This document shows positions 63,806 to 64,000 of a stretch of 64,000 bases of DNA, in pieces. The notes under the pieces were generated by a model, which saw only the letters and a program-made list of their open reading frames with translations, searched no databases and had not been told where the DNA came from. This DNA comes from Streptomyces rhizosphaerihabitans (GTDB lineage Bacteria; Actinomycetota; Actinomycetes; Streptomycetales; Streptomycetaceae): assembly GCF_025399795.1 (NCBI RefSeq), contig NZ_JAODTZ010000003.1, positions 1 through 64,000 on the forward strand. Reading direction: 5' to 3'. Position numbers and translations under genes: made by a program. Position 1 is the first letter of the stretch, and the number at the start of each line of letters is the position of its first letter.

Positions 63806-64000
63806 GTGGCTTCCGGATCCGATCGCAACCCGATCATCATTGGCGGCCTTCCCAGCCAGGTCCCGGACTTCGACCCTGAGGAGACTCAGGAGTGGCTCGA
63901 CTCCCTCGACGCCGCCGTCGACCAGCGCGGCCGCGAGCGGGCCCGCTATCTGATGCTGCGGCTGATCGAGCGGGCCCGTGAGAAGCGCGTGGCCGTCCCC
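63806..64000 (+). CDS. aceE: pyruvate dehydrogenase E1 component (partial, runs off the end)
   Basis: First 65 residues of the homodimeric E1 that decarboxylates pyruvate with thiamine diphosphate. GTG 63806 is preceded by GAAGGA. The start IIIGGLPSQVPDFDPEETQEWLDSLDAAVDQRGRERARYLMLRLIERAR is characteristic of AceE N-termini. The frame is open to the window's last base. Divergent from DUF3052, as in M. tuberculosis and other actinobacteria. Confidence 0.9.
   Translation, partial: MASGSDRNPIIIGGLPSQVPDFDPEETQEWLDSLDAAVDQRGRERARYLMLRLIERAREKRVAVP

Overview
The window is high-GC DNA with strong codon bias, AGGAG-type ribosome sites and frequent GTG/TTG starts. Gene content points to a Streptomyces or close relative: a terD/DUF475 stress cluster beside an AhpE-type peroxiredoxin, a DUF3052 gene and aceE; a CYP125/thiolase pair; a TMEM165-type manganese gene behind a yybP-ykoY riboswitch; and many small actinobacterial families.

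Layout. 0-9.6 kb: a YoaK-type membrane protein; a divergent thiolase (fadA5-like)/CYP125 pair for sterol side-chain oxidation with two candidate KstR operators; a GT87-PAP2 fusion; an MHS transporter; an O-methyltransferase. 9.2-18.7 kb: an FHA-like protein, DUF1992, two paralogous proteins in tandem, a GNAT enzyme, a DHA2 efflux pump with a C-terminal winged-helix-like extension, a membrane-anchored peptidoglycan-binding protein, a HAD phosphatase, and the Mn2+ exporter with its riboswitch. 19-30 kb: a secreted HNH nuclease, a PhoD phosphatase, DoxX, DedA, MBL-fold and PanE-like enzymes, and a compact marR-MFS-isochorismatase-lysR run with a perfect inverted repeat upstream of marR. At 30-33 kb a multicopper oxidase gene is broken by a one-base frameshift.

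33.0-44.4 kb is a mosaic mobile island at tRNA-Val(UAC). The intact tRNA is at its right end (44400-44475, minus). Its 3' half, with the flanking terminator, is repeated at 33.0 and 40.2 kb, and the 3' half alone at 35.6 kb. Between them lie 3' halves of other tRNAs, apparently Ser(UGA) twice, Ala(CGC), and one unassigned. Nearly every one has a nearby TGGCACG pair with an exact 11-bp period, which looks like arm-type integrase sites. One truncated integrase with an altered catalytic arginine and one shorter remnant of the same gene remain. Cargo includes glutamate decarboxylase, a SUFU-domain protein, a DUF6176-like protein and several small secreted or membrane proteins.

44.7-52.5 kb: cell-envelope genes, namely a DUF4097 lipoprotein, a coiled-coil membrane protein, a secreted amidase-like protein, a secreted polysaccharide deacetylase and a class A PBP whose three transpeptidase motifs all appear altered. 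52.9-62.1 kb: the Ter stress system, with a biosynthetic module (HAD, fused PRTase-TRSP-PRTase, HpcH/HpaI-like lyase) next to three TerD proteins, a TerA-like protein and a DUF475 membrane protein. The window ends with ahpE, DUF3052 and the first 65 codons of aceE.
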